A DNA stretch of 64,000 nucleotides from Streptomyces sp. Tu 3180. Its GTDB lineage: Bacteria > Actinomycetota > Actinomycetes > Streptomycetales > Streptomycetaceae. Location: positions 1,758,501-1,822,500 of the forward strand of contig NZ_WOXS01000002.1 in the NCBI RefSeq assembly GCF_009852415.1, given 5' to 3'. The position numbers and the translations under genes were made by a program. Numbering within the stretch: position 1 is the first letter of the stretch; every line of letters begins with the position of its first letter. The notes beneath the pieces are model-generated. The model was not told where the DNA came from. It ran no database searches and worked only from the letters and a program-made list of their open reading frames with translations. This document shows positions 28,427-39,803 of the stretch, one piece after another.

Positions 28427-29321
28427 GACTCCCCCTGTTCGTCGGGCACGACCATCGTGCCGATGCCCTCGTCCGTGAAGATCTCCAGCAGGATCGAGTG
28501 CTGGACCCGGCCGTCGATGACGCGGGCGTTGGTCACGCCGCCTCGCACGGCGTGCAGGCAGCCCTCCATCTTCGGCACCATGCCGGAGGAGAGCTCCGGC
28601 AGGAGTTTCTCGAGCTGGGACGCGGTGAGACGGCTGATCACCTCGTCGGAGTTCGGCCAGTCCTCGTAGAGGCCCTCGACGTCCGTGAGGACCATGAGGG
28701 TCTCGGCGCCCAGTGCAGCAGCGAGTGCCGCAGCCGCCGTATCAGCATTGACGTTGTAGACATGGTGGTCGTCCTGGGAACGGGCGATCGACGAGACGAC
28801 CGGGATGCGGCCGTCGGCCAGCAGCGCCTCGATCGCGCCGGTGTCGATCTCGGTGATCTCGCCCACCCGCCCGATGTCGACCGGCTCGCCGTCGATCTCG
28901 GGCCGGTGCCTGGTGGCGGTGAGGGTGTGCGCGTCCTCGCCGGTGATGCCGACGGCGAGCGGTCCGTGCCGGTTGAGCAGCCCGACCAGCTCCCGCTGCA
29001 CCTGTCCGGCCAGCACCATCCGCACGACGTCCATGGCGTCCTCGGTGGTCACCCGGAGGCCGGCCTTGAACTCGCTGACGATGCCGTGCCGGTCGAGCGC
29101 GGCGCTGATCTGCGGGCCGCCGCCGTGCACGACGACCGGTTTGAGGCCGGCGTGGTGCAGGAAGACCACGTCCTGGGCGAAGGCGGCCTTCAGCTCCTCG
29201 TCCACCATGGCGTTCCCGCCGAACTTGATGACGACGGTCTTGCCGCGGTGCCGGGTCAGCCAGGGCAGCGCCTCGATGAGGATCTGCGCCTTGGGGAGGG
29301 CGGTGTGCTTGCGCGTGGTGG

Positions 29322-29325
<4 letters not shown>
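28423..29325 (-). CDS. argB: Acetylglutamate kinase
   Basis: 300 aa amino acid kinase fold with VIKFGGNAM and VVHGGGPQI (ATP and substrate loops) and the SVVNADTAA-like block as [11 protein letters not shown]. It phosphorylates N-acetylglutamate, the usual feedback-inhibited step. ATG start overlaps the argJ stop. Confidence 0.96.
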
Positions 29326-31552
<2,227 letters not shown>

Positions 31553-31716
31553 TCACGAGACCGTGGACCGCCGGGCCGGCGCGATCCCGGCCGGCGGCCG
31601 GCCGCCTCGATCCGCACCCGGCCCCCACCCCGCCCCGGCCGCCCCGGGCGAACCCGGGCACCCGCCCGGGACCCGGCCGCCCGCCCCGATCGAGTGACCC
31701 ACATCACATCGATCCC

Positions 31717-31743
31717 TGTCAGCAATCGGGGCGCCGTCTCGTT
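31717..31743 (+). promoter_or_regulatory. Candidate ECF41-type promoter of the NDH-2 gene
   Basis: TGTCA at 31717-31721 and CGTC at 31735-31738 (or CGTT at 31740-31743) resemble the TGTCA/CGTC pair reported for ECF41 sigma factors. The spacing (13 or 18 bases) does not settle which is used. Weak evidence. Confidence 0.3.
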
Positions 31744-31776
31744 CAAGGGGCACGCGAACGAGACAGGAGCAACGCC

Positions 31777-32970
31777 ATGAAGCACCGCATCGTCGTCCTC
31801 GGCGCCGGGTACGCCGGGGCCTTCGCCGCCGGCAACCTCGCCCGCCGGCTCTCCCCCGCCGACACCGAGATCACCGTCGTCAACGCCGAGCCGGACTTCG
31901 TCGAGCGGATGCGGCTCCACCAGCTCGCGGCCGGCCAGGACATCACGTTCCGCAAGCTGGCCGACGTGTTCGCGGGCACCGGGGTGCGGCTGCGCCTGGC
32001 GCGCGTCACCGCCGTCGACCCCGAGCGCAGGACCGTCGCCGTGACCGGCGAGGACGGCGAGGACGGCGAACTCGCCTACGACACCCTGCTCCACGCGCTC
32101 GGCAGCTCCGTCGCCCACCACGGCGTCCCCGGCGTGGCGGAGCACGCCTTCGACGTGACCGGCCGGTCCTCGGCGCTGCGACTGCGCGAGCGCCTGGCCG
32201 GCCTGGGCGAGGGCGGCACCGTACTGGTCGTCGGCGAGGGGCTGACCGGCATCGAGACCGCCACCGAGATCGCCGAGTCCCGGCCCGACCTCTCGGTCGC
32301 ACTCGCCGCCCGCGGCGAGCCGGGCGCCTGGCTCTCCCCGAAGGCCCGCCGTCACCTGCACCGGGCCTTCGGCCGGCTCGGCATCACCGTCCACGAGCAC
32401 ACCGGCATCGAAGCCGTCGAGCCGACACGGGCGATCACCGCCGGCGGTACGTCCCTCCCGGCCGACGTGACGGTGTGGTCGGCCGGGTTCGCCGTGCACC
32501 CCATCGCGGCCGCCGGCGGCCTGGAGGTCGCCGCAACCGGCCAGATCGTCGTCGACCGCACCATGCGTTCGGTCTCGCATCCGGACGTCTACGCCGCCGG
32601 TGACTGCGCCTACGCCATCGGTGACAACGGCCGGCCGCTGCCGATGTCCTGCGCCTCGGCCGGCTTCACCAACATGCAGGCGACGGCCGCGATCATCGCG
32701 CGCCTGACGGGGAGCGAGGTCCCGGCTGTCGGGTTGAAGTACTACGGCAACCACATCAGCCTCGGGCGGCGGGACGCGATCTTCCAGATGGTGGACGGGG
32801 ACGTCCGGTCCAAGTCCTGGTACCTGGGCGGCCGGACCGCCGCGCGGCTCAAGTCGGGCGTGCTGAAGGGAGCCGCGCTGGGCATCGCCCACCCGACCTT
32901 CGGCATGCCGAAGCGCCGGCGCCGCCTGGCCGCCTCGTCCGGCCCGGCCGGTGTGAGGGTCGCCGCATAG
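31777..32970 (+). CDS. NAD(P)/FAD-dependent oxidoreductase (type II NADH dehydrogenase-like)
   Basis: 397 aa. FAD site VVLGAGYAGAFAA at the N-terminus, second dinucleotide site VVGEGLTGIETA near residue 150, and the second FAD contact VYAAGDCAYA near 270. No N-terminal membrane helix. It resembles NDH-2 enzymes that pass electrons from NADH to quinone without pumping protons. The start was chosen at 31777 where AGGAG lies 6 bases upstream. It precedes an ECF41 sigma factor gene by 10 bases; ECF41 loci are known to hold oxidoreductases as targets. Confidence 0.88.
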   Translation: MKHRIVVLGAGYAGAFAAGNLARRLSPADTEITVVNAEPDFVERMRLHQLAAGQDITFRKLADVFAGTGVRLRLARVTAVDPERRTVAVTGEDGEDGELAYDTLLHALGSSVAHHGVPGVAEHAFDVTGRSSALRLRERLAGLGEGGTVLVVGEGLTGIETATEIAESRPDLSVALAARGEPGAWLSPKARRHLHRAFGRLGITVHEHTGIEAVEPTRAITAGGTSLPADVTVWSAGFAVHPIAAAGGLEVAATGQIVVDRTMRSVSHPDVYAAGDCAYAIGDNGRPLPMSCASAGFTNMQATAAIIARLTGSEVPAVGLKYYGNHISLGRRDAIFQMVDGDVRSKSWYLGGRTAARLKSGVLKGAALGIAHPTFGMPKRRRRLAASSGPAGVRVAA

Positions 32971-32980
32971 GCTCCTCGGC

Positions 32981-33919
32981 ATGGACAGTGCAGCCGTCGA
33001 TCGGTTCGAGGCCGGCCGGGGCCGGCTGGCCTCGCTCGCGTACCGTCTGCTCGGCTCGGCCGCCGACGCCGAGGACGCCGTGCAGGACACCTTCCTGCGC
33101 TGGCAGGCCGCGGACCGCGAGCGGATCGCGGTGCCGGAGGCGTGGCTGACCAGGGTCGTCACCCGTCTCTGCCTCGACCGGCTCCGCTCGGCGCAGGCGC
33201 GCCACGAGCGGGCCGTCGGCGACTGGCTGCCCGAGCCGCTCCTCGAGGGCGACCCCATGCTGGGCCCCGCCGACACCTTCGAGCAGCGCGAATCGGTGTC
33301 CCTGGCCGTGCTGACCCTCATGGAGCGCCTCTCACCGGTCGAGCGGGCCGCTTACGTCCTGCGCGAGGCCTTCTCGTACCCCCACGCCGAGATCGCCGGG
33401 ATCCTCGGCATCACCGAGTCCGCGAGCCAGCAGCACGTCCACCGGGCCCGGCGCCGGATCGCCGCGGCGCGCCGCGGCGGCGCCGAGGTGGACCCCGCGT
33501 CCGCGCGCCGGGTGGTCGAGGAGTTCCTCGCCGCCGCCGTGTCGGGGCGCGTCGAACGGCTGGTGGCGCTGCTCACCGACGACGTGACCGCGGTCTCCGA
33601 CGGCGCCGGACTGGCCAGGCGGCTGCTGCGGTACGGGACGCGCGAGCGGGTCGCCTCCTACGTGCGGGCCGGTTTCCGGCCCACGCCGGCGAAGCGGCGG
33701 CTGGCCGGCGGCACGCCCGTGCTCCACGTCGCGCTGGTCAACGGCTCCCCGGCCGTCCTCGCCGTGGTCGACGACCGGGTCGTGGGCGCCGTGGCGTTCG
33801 AAGTGCGCGACGGCAGGGTCGCGTCCCTGTGCGGCATCGCCGCCGCGCACCGGCTCGCGCGCCTCGACGAGCTCTGGCGGCGGCACGAGGCCGACGCGCC
33901 GGTCATCGGCACGTGGTGA
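32981..33919 (+). CDS. ECF41 (SigJ-like) RNA polymerase sigma factor
   Basis: 312 aa. Region 2 (about 10-75), region 4 (about 125-170, HAEIAGILGITESASQQHVH), then a SnoaL/NTF2-like C-terminal domain of about 130 residues. The linker has DWLPEPLL, the WLPEP motif that marks ECF41. In this group the C-terminal domain, not a separate anti-sigma factor, controls activity. Its target is likely the preceding NDH-2-like gene. Confidence 0.9.
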   Translation: MDSAAVDRFEAGRGRLASLAYRLLGSAADAEDAVQDTFLRWQAADRERIAVPEAWLTRVVTRLCLDRLRSAQARHERAVGDWLPEPLLEGDPMLGPADTFEQRESVSLAVLTLMERLSPVERAAYVLREAFSYPHAEIAGILGITESASQQHVHRARRRIAAARRGGAEVDPASARRVVEEFLAAAVSGRVERLVALLTDDVTAVSDGAGLARRLLRYGTRERVASYVRAGFRPTPAKRRLAGGTPVLHVALVNGSPAVLAVVDDRVVGAVAFEVRDGRVASLCGIAAAHRLARLDELWRRHEADAPVIGTW

Positions 33920-33972
33920 CCGGCGCCGCCGGGATCCGGTGACCCGGGCCGGACCGGGGGCGGCACCCCTGC

Positions 33973-34003
33973 GGCCCCCGCACCGCACGGCGGTGCGGGG
34001 GCC
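33973..34003. terminator. Bidirectional terminator
   Basis: A perfect 14-bp stem (33973-33986 with 33990-34003) and a 3-base loop between the convergent sigma factor and GH51 genes. Confidence 0.9.
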
Positions 34004-34027
34004 GGAGCACGTCGGTCTCCCGGCCGG

Positions 34028-34047
34028 CCCCGGCCGCGCGGCCGGGG
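34028..34047. terminator. Second GC palindrome between the convergent genes
   Basis: A perfect 20-bp palindrome (34028-34037 with 34038-34047) 25 bases from the GH51 stop. Probably a second terminator element for the minus-strand gene. Confidence 0.6.
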
Positions 34048-34071
34048 ACCCCGTGGCGCGGGCCGGACGCG

Positions 34072-36561
34072 CTACCTCTGCCCGATCCTCAGGAACGTCA
34101 CCGAGTTCGCCGGGAACGTGTACGTGAACTCGTCCGCGACTCCCCGGAGGGTGGACGTCACCGGGGTGACCGGGGTGTCCGTCTCGGTGTTCACCGCGTC
34201 CGCGTCGGCGGCCAGCGTGGTCACGCGGGCCCGGGAGCCGACCTTCGCACCGCCGAGGTCGATCGCCGTGCGGGCCTCGGCCGGCTGGGCGTTGACCACC
34301 TTGACGATCAGCTCACCGGTCCGGGCGTCCTCGGTGACCACCTGGCGGAACGGCTCGGCCGGCTTGTCGTCGGTGAAACTCCCCCACTCCTGGCCGTCGA
34401 GGTAGAGGGTGACCTGGCGGCCCCGCACCTTGATGTCGATGTCGTAGGCGCGGCCCGTCTCGATCGACCCGGCCCTGGAGACCAGCGTCGACTTGCCGCC
34501 GTCCACGGCCCGCTCGACGGCGGACAGGGTGTTGTTCCAGCCGCCCAGGTTCCACCAGTAGTGGTTGCCGGTGTCCTTGACGCCGAAGGCGACGAGGAAG
34601 CCCTCCTTGCCGGACTTCTTGGTGGCCCTCACGTGCAGGTCGTAGTCGCGCCAGGCCGGGTCGCCGGCCGTGACCAGGGTGTTCTCGGCGGCCTCGTCGG
34701 TCTGGACGTACCGGCCGTCCTGGACGCTCCAGCTGCCGCCGCCGCTGTGGGTCCACCGCGACGCGTCACCGGAGAAGTCGTCGCTCAGCAGCGTCGTGCC
34801 GTCGGCGGCGGTCACCCTCACGTCGTCGTAGGCGGCGCTGGTCGCCCAGGTCGAGAGGCCGACGGCGCCGGTGATGGGGCCGCTGACGTCCGGCGTGGTG
34901 GTCGACTCCGACGGGACCACGCGGTCTCCGACGTTGTTCATGAACAGCTTCTGGACCTCGTAGTTGGCCGAGCCCCAGGAGGCGTGGTTGTTGAACCAGA
35001 TCATGTCCGGCGACCACTGGACGTGGTCCTCGTCGGCGAGCAGCGGCGCGTACGAGGCCAGCTTGACGATGTCCGCGTTGCGCTCCAGGCCGGTCATGAA
35101 CGCGGCTTCGGCCAGGCCGTTCTTCCAGGCGTTGCCCTGGGAGGCGTACTCGCCGAGGAAGACCTCGGGGCCCTGCCTGTCGTACGTGTCGTAGCGGTCG
35201 TTGTTCTGCAGGAACCACTGCGGGCTGTTGTAGTAGTGCTCGTCGACCATGTCGACCCGGCCCTCGCGGTTGAGCTGCCAGGCGGTCTCGAAGGTCGTGC
35301 CGGAGTCGTCCGGGCCGGAGTTGGAGATCACGGTGATGTCCGGGTACTTCGCCTCGACGGCGGCCCGGAACCGCTGGAAGCGGGCGAAGAACTCCCTGGG
35401 CAGGTTCTCCTCGTTGCCGACGCCGATGTGGGTGAGGCCGAAGGGCTTCGGGTGGCCCATCTCGGCGCGCACCCTGCCCCACGTGGAGGTCGCCGGGCCG
35501 TTGGCGAACTCGATGAGGTCGAGGGTGTCCTGGACGTGCCGCTTCAGCAGCGCCTCGTCGTCGGTGGCCCTGTTCTGGCCGCAGCCGGTCACCAGGGCCG
35601 GGACGACGGGCAGCGGCATGGCGCCGATGTCCTCGGCGAAGCGGAAGTACTCGTAGTAGCCGAGGCCGTAACTCTGGTTGTAGCCCCAGAAGTTCGCGTT
35701 GGTGGCGCGCTCCTCGACCGGGCCGACGGTGTCCTTCCACTGGTAGGAGCGCTTGCGCTGCCAGCCGCTGGCCTCGCTGTAGTCCTCCATGGAGCCGGTG
35801 TTGACCAGGCACCCGCCGGGGAAGCGCACGAAACCCGGCTTCAGGGCGGCGATCTTCTCGGCGAGGTCCTTGCGCAGGCCGCCCGGCTGGTTCTTGTAGG
35901 TGTCGCGCGGGAACAGCGACACCATGTCGAGGGCCGCGGCGCCGGAGGAGGCGACGGTCAGGCGGCCGCGGTTGCTGGTGCGGGACGCGGTGAAGGTGGC
36001 GTCGTACTTGGCCCAGCCGCCCTCGACGGCCACCCGGCGGGCGGTCGCGAGCTGCCCCGCGGCGTCCTTCAGGCCGACGGTGAGGGTGGTGCCGCTCGCG
36101 GCGCGGGCCCATACGGAGAAGTCGTACCGCTTGCCCTCCTCCACGCGGACGCCGGTGTTGTAGCCGGCGTTCGTGACGGAGGAACCGGCGCCCAGGGAGA
36201 GGTAGTTGCGGTTGCGCTCGTTGAGGCGGCCGGAGTCGTCCACCACCTCGGCCGTGCCGGTGACCGTCCAGGAGGTCAGGGGGGTGTAGGAGCCGTTGTC
36301 GGCAGTGGAGTACTCGAAGGAGCGGTTCTGCACGAGCTCGGCGTACAGGCCGCCGTCGGCGGCCCGGTTGATGTCCTCGAAGAAGACGCCGTACATCGTG
36401 TCGTCGATCGCCGCACCCCGGGCGTCCGGGTCGACGGTGATCGTGTAGTCGGTGACGTCCTCGGCGTGCGCGGGGGCCGGGACCAGGGCGGCGGCCGTCA
36501 GGAGGGCGGTGGCGGCGAGGCCGAGTCTGAGGCGGGCGCGGCTTCGTGCGGTGCGTGACAT
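34072..36561 (-). CDS. Secreted alpha-L-arabinofuranosidase, GH51
   Basis: 829 aa. Signal peptide with ARSRARLRLG and cleavage near AHAED. A CBM4_9-like beta-sandwich (about 90-205) precedes the GH51 TIM barrel, in which the acid/base Glu lies in GNEENLP and the nucleophile Glu in FLGEYAS. The C-terminal part holds a LamG/concanavalin-like insert (about 600-745, starting SDDFSGDAS) and then the terminal beta domain. It releases arabinose from arabinoxylan or arabinan outside the cell. ATG at 36561 has GGAG upstream. A long dyad upstream suggests sugar-responsive repression. Confidence 0.92.
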   Translation of the reverse strand: MSRTARSRARLRLGLAATALLTAAALVPAPAHAEDVTDYTITVDPDARGAAIDDTMYGVFFEDINRAADGGLYAELVQNRSFEYSTADNGSYTPLTSWTVTGTAEVVDDSGRLNERNRNYLSLGAGSSVTNAGYNTGVRVEEGKRYDFSVWARAASGTTLTVGLKDAAGQLATARRVAVEGGWAKYDATFTASRTSNRGRLTVASSGAAALDMVSLFPRDTYKNQPGGLRKDLAEKIAALKPGFVRFPGGCLVNTGSMEDYSEASGWQRKRSYQWKDTVGPVEERATNANFWGYNQSYGLGYYEYFRFAEDIGAMPLPVVPALVTGCGQNRATDDEALLKRHVQDTLDLIEFANGPATSTWGRVRAEMGHPKPFGLTHIGVGNEENLPREFFARFQRFRAAVEAKYPDITVISNSGPDDSGTTFETAWQLNREGRVDMVDEHYYNSPQWFLQNNDRYDTYDRQGPEVFLGEYASQGNAWKNGLAEAAFMTGLERNADIVKLASYAPLLADEDHVQWSPDMIWFNNHASWGSANYEVQKLFMNNVGDRVVPSESTTTPDVSGPITGAVGLSTWATSAAYDDVRVTAADGTTLLSDDFSGDASRWTHSGGGSWSVQDGRYVQTDEAAENTLVTAGDPAWRDYDLHVRATKKSGKEGFLVAFGVKDTGNHYWWNLGGWNNTLSAVERAVDGGKSTLVSRAGSIETGRAYDIDIKVRGRQVTLYLDGQEWGSFTDDKPAEPFRQVVTEDARTGELIVKVVNAQPAEARTAIDLGGAKVGSRARVTTLAADADAVNTETDTPVTPVTSTLRGVADEFTYTFPANSVTFLRIGQR

Positions 36562-36601
36562 GGGTACTCCGCGGCTCTCTCGGGAGGGGGACTCTGGAGC
36601 T

Positions 36602-36636
36602 GTTCGATATCTCGACCATTGGTCAGCACTTCGAAC
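36602..36636 (-). promoter_or_regulatory. Dyad-symmetric operator candidate upstream of GH51
   Basis: Two nested inverted repeats share one centre at 36619: outer arms GTTCGA/TCGAAC (36602-36607 and 36631-36636) and inner arms GACCA/TGGTC (36614-36618 and 36620-36624). The layout suits a LacI- or GntR-type dimeric regulator. No regulator gene is adjacent. Confidence 0.5.
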
Positions 36637-36709
36637 GGCAAGATAGAGAGGAGGCAGGAGCACGTCAATGGGGCGTGCGACGACGGAGATCACTCGAGGA
36701 CGAGGTGGG

Positions 36710-37150
36710 ATGGGCGAGTTCCGGCCGGTGCCCGACGTGCTGGCCTACCTGAGCGGCCACTGGCGAGTGGAGCGGACCGTACGGGACCTGGCCGTCGGCG
36801 ACCGGGGGCGTTTCGAGGGGACGACCGTTTTCGGCCCGCTGGAGGGCGGCGGCCTGCTGCACCGGGAGTCCGGCACCTTCACCTGGCGGGGCGTCGCCCG
36901 GCCCGCCGAGCGGACCCTGCGCTTCCTTCCGGGACCGGGCGGCACGGCGCACGTGCGGTTCGCGGACGGCCGCCCGTTCCACGACCTGGACCTCACGACG
37001 GGCCGGCACGTCGTCGGCCACCCGTGCGCGGCGGACCTCTACCGGGGCGAGTTCACCGTCCGCGACGAGGACCACTGGCGGACGGTCTGGCGGGTGCGCG
37101 GGCCGGCCAAGGACCTGGAGCTGACCACCGGCTACGCGCGCGTGGGCTGA
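36710..37150 (+). CDS. DUF6314 family protein
   Basis: 146 aa small soluble beta-rich protein, with RPVPDVLAYLSGHWRVER at the N-terminus and a repeated HRESGTFTWRG pattern that matches DUF6314 (lipocalin-like). Role unknown. The ATG at 36710 follows GAGGTGGG; an ATG at 36668 (160 aa) also has a ribosome site, GGAG, so the start is open. Its 3' end overlaps the next minus-strand gene by 19 bases. Confidence 0.75.
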   Translation: MGEFRPVPDVLAYLSGHWRVERTVRDLAVGDRGRFEGTTVFGPLEGGGLLHRESGTFTWRGVARPAERTLRFLPGPGGTAHVRFADGRPFHDLDLTTGRHVVGHPCAADLYRGEFTVRDEDHWRTVWRVRGPAKDLELTTGYARVG

Positions 37151-37725
37151 GCGCACACCCCGTCGAGGCGGAGGTTCCAGCGGCCCGGCCGGCCGGCCAC
37201 GCTGATCGTCGACAGCGAGCGGACGTCGATGTTCCAGTACGTCGCCGGCGGCGCCTTCAGCGCGTACACCAGGGCCGCGCGGATCACGGACGGCTCGGCC
37301 ACGGCCACCGCCCCGGAGCCGTCCTCCAGGGGCCGGGTGTCGAGCCAGCCGCCGACGCGCCCGATGAAGTCCAGCAGCGACTCCCCGCCGTGCGGCGTGA
37401 CCCGCGGATCGGCGAGCCAGGCGTCCACCGCCTCCGGCTCCCGGGCCATCGCCTCGCCCAGGGTCAGCCCGCGCCAGCGGCCCATGTCGCAGTCGCGCAG
37501 GGCGAGCTGCGCCAGCGGGGCGTAGCCGAGGCCGTCCCCGGTGGCACGGCTGCGCGGGGTCGGCGAGCAGTAGCGCAGATCGGCCGCGGCGAGCGGCAGC
37601 AGCTCGTGGGCGGCCCGTTGCACCTCGCCCCAGCCCGCCCGGTCCAGCGGCCGGTCGTCCTCGAAGCGTTCGGCGAGCACCGAGGAGCTCCCCGCGGCGG
37701 CGACGAACGTGACCCGAAGTGCCAT
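37132..37725 (-). CDS. Degenerate histidine-phosphatase-fold protein
   Basis: 197 aa. Alignable parts of the phosphoglycerate-mutase-like fold are present: YCSPTPRSRATGDGL (the SPxxRAxxTA block), MGRWRGLTLGEA and PHGGESLLDF. The catalytic RHG motif at the N-terminus is replaced by AAAGSSS, and the second catalytic His before VIRAAL is replaced (AEPSVIRAAL). Both phosphoryl-transfer histidines are thus missing, so it is probably a pseudophosphatase with a binding or regulatory role. The ATG at 37725 suits the fold start. Confidence 0.75.
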   Translation of the reverse strand: MALRVTFVAAAGSSSVLAERFEDDRPLDRAGWGEVQRAAHELLPLAAADLRYCSPTPRSRATGDGLGYAPLAQLALRDCDMGRWRGLTLGEAMAREPEAVDAWLADPRVTPHGGESLLDFIGRVGGWLDTRPLEDGSGAVAVAEPSVIRAALVYALKAPPATYWNIDVRSLSTISVAGRPGRWNLRLDGVCAQPTRA

Positions 37726-37858
37726 GCGGGGATCGTGAGTCGCCGAAGTGCGCAGGTCAAGAGGTACCACCATGAACATTGCCCGAGGCGCGCCGCACCC
37801 CGCCCCCAGGTCGGGACCTGCCGGACAAGTCGCCCGTGACGCGCACCGGCGGCAGCGG

Positions 37859-38296
37859 TCACCCCGAGGCGAGCACCATCCAGCGGTCGGGCCGCTCCAG
37901 GGCCCGGAACCCGAGCTTCTCGTAGACACCGTGCGCGTCGTGCGTGGCGAGCATGACGCGCTTCAGTCCGTACGGCCGCAGCTCCTCCCGTACGGCCGCC
38001 ACCAGGGCCGTGCCGACCCCCTTCCCCCGCACCGAGGGGTCGACGTACACGTCGCACAGCCAGGCGAAGGTGGCCCGGTCGGTGACCACCCGGGCGTAGG
38101 CCACCTGCTCCCCCGACACCGACGCGTAGACGCCGAAGTTGAGCGAGCCCGCGATCGCCGCGTCCTGCTTGTCCCGGGGGCGTCCGAGGGCCCAGTACGC
38201 GTCGGTGGACAGCCACCGGTGCACGCGCTCGGCGTCGATCCGGCCGGGGTCGGTGGAGATCTCGTAGTCCTCGGGGAGGCGCGGGATGTCGGTCAT
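37859..38296 (-). CDS. GNAT family N-acetyltransferase
   Basis: 145 aa. The acetyl-CoA loop is VDPSVRGKGVGTALV with the R/Q-x-x-G-x-G/A pattern, and the C-terminal VYEKLGFRAL is typical of GNAT enzymes. The substrate is unknown. Single gene between the phosphatase-like gene and the MocR regulator, all on the minus strand. Confidence 0.82.
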   Translation of the reverse strand: MTDIPRLPEDYEISTDPGRIDAERVHRWLSTDAYWALGRPRDKQDAAIAGSLNFGVYASVSGEQVAYARVVTDRATFAWLCDVYVDPSVRGKGVGTALVAAVREELRPYGLKRVMLATHDAHGVYEKLGFRALERPDRWMVLASG

Positions 38297-38336
38297 GACG
38301 GGATGCTCGCAGGCCGGGCGGGACGGCGTCGAGCGC

Positions 38337-39803
38337 TTATCCCAGCACCTCGTCGCAGGCGGCGCGCAGGCGCCGCACGCCCTCGGTGATCTCTCCGGTG
38401 CCCGCCACCGCCGCGAAGCTCAGCCGGAGGTGTCCGGCCGGGGGCTCGGCGCTGAAGTAGGGGCGGCCGGGCGCGAGGGCGACGCCGGCGCGCAGGGCGG
38501 CGGCCGTCAGGGCGGACTCCCCTGCGGGGCCGAAGGCCCGGGAGCCGCCTTCCGTGCCGTCGGGCAGCCGCAGCCACAGATGGTAGCCGCCGGACGGGAT
38601 GTGCGGCAGGGCGAGTTCGGGCAGGTGGAGGCGGAGCGCGGCGGTCATGGCGTCCCGGCGGGCCCGCAGCCCGGCCGAGATCGCGCGCAGGTGGCGCGGC
38701 CAGGCGGGCGAGCCGACGAGCTCCAGCGTGGCCTCCTGGAGGGGACGGGGCACGAAGAAGGTGTCGACGACCTGGATGGCCCGCAGTCGCTCCAGCACCG
38801 GGCCGTGCGCGGCGAGGGCGCTCACCCGGAAGCTGGGCGAGGTCGCCTTGGTCAGCGAGCAGACGTGCACCACGACCCCGTCGGGGTCGTCGGCGGCGAG
38901 CGGGCGCGGCAGCGGTCCCGCGTCCTCGTGCACCAGCCGCCGGACGAAGTCGTCCTCGACCACGAAGGCGCCCGCCCGGCGGGCGATGTCCAGCACCTCG
39001 CCGCGCCGGGCGGGCGCGAGCACGGCGCCCGTGGGGTTCTGGAACAGCGGCTGGCAGACGAAGACCCGGGCGCCGGTCGCCCGGAACGCGTCCGCGAGCA
39101 GCTCGGGCCGCACGCCGTCCGCGTCCACCGGGACGGGCACCGGGCGCAGTCCGGCCGCGCGGGCGATGGCCAGCATGCCCGGGTAGGTGGGCGACTCGAC
39201 CAGGACCGGCGCGCCGGGCGGCGCGAGCGCGCGCAGGGCGGTGGTCAGCGCGGACTGCCCGCCCGACGTGACCAGCACCCCCGCCGCCGTGACCGGGCCT
39301 CCGACGCTGCGCGCGAACCACTCGCGCAGCTCCGGCAGCCCTTCCACGGGCGGTCTGCCCCAGGCGCCCGGCCTGCGCCCGGCCCGGGACAGCGCCGCCG
39401 CCATCGCCCGCTCCGGCTGCAGGGAGGGGTGCAGGTAGCCGCCGTTGAACTCGATCACCCCGGGCGGCGGCGCGGCGAGCGAGACCAGCACCCCGGAGGC
39501 GTCCACCGAGCGCGGCACGAGGTCGGCGGCGCCCTCCGCGCTGAGGGCGACCTCCTGCCAGGAGGTGTCCCCGGCGGGGGCGGCCGCGGCCCGGGGCCGC
39601 GCGCGGAAGGTGCCGGCGCCGGGCCGGGTGACGACCAGCCCCTCGGCGGCGAGCCGGGCCAGCGCCCGGGAGACCGTCACGGGGCTCACCCGGAACCGCT
39701 CCACCAGGGCCCGGCTGGACGGGAGCTTTCCACCGGGAGAGTAGCGGTCGAGCTCCCGCCGCAACTGATCCGCCAGTTCACCGACACTGCTACGCTCATG
39801 CAT
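38337..39803 (-). CDS. MocR/PdxR family transcription regulator
   Basis: 488 aa. N-terminal GntR winged helix (about 5-75: GGKLPSSRALVERFRVSPVT) fused to a type I aminotransferase fold, with the PLP-binding Lys in SLTKATSPSF. Such proteins sense PLP or amino acids and often control the gene next door. The ATG at 39803 shares bases with the ATG of the divergent EamA gene. Palindromes near the start are operator candidates, so the protein probably controls both genes. Confidence 0.9.
   Translation of the reverse strand: MHERSSVGELADQLRRELDRYSPGGKLPSSRALVERFRVSPVTVSRALARLAAEGLVVTRPGAGTFRARPRAAAAPAGDTSWQEVALSAEGAADLVPRSVDASGVLVSLAAPPPGVIEFNGGYLHPSLQPERAMAAALSRAGRRPGAWGRPPVEGLPELREWFARSVGGPVTAAGVLVTSGGQSALTTALRALAPPGAPVLVESPTYPGMLAIARAAGLRPVPVPVDADGVRPELLADAFRATGARVFVCQPLFQNPTGAVLAPARRGEVLDIARRAGAFVVEDDFVRRLVHEDAGPLPRPLAADDPDGVVVHVCSLTKATSPSFRVSALAAHGPVLERLRAIQVVDTFFVPRPLQEATLELVGSPAWPRHLRAISAGLRARRDAMTAALRLHLPELALPHIPSGGYHLWLRLPDGTEGGSRAFGPAGESALTAAALRAGVALAPGRPYFSAEPPAGHLRLSFAAVAGTGEITEGVRRLRAACDEVLG

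Noticed and set aside
34561..36558. Long plus-strand open frame opposite the GH51 gene
   Set aside because: Antisense to a complete enzyme with catalytic motifs; no ribosome site or family.
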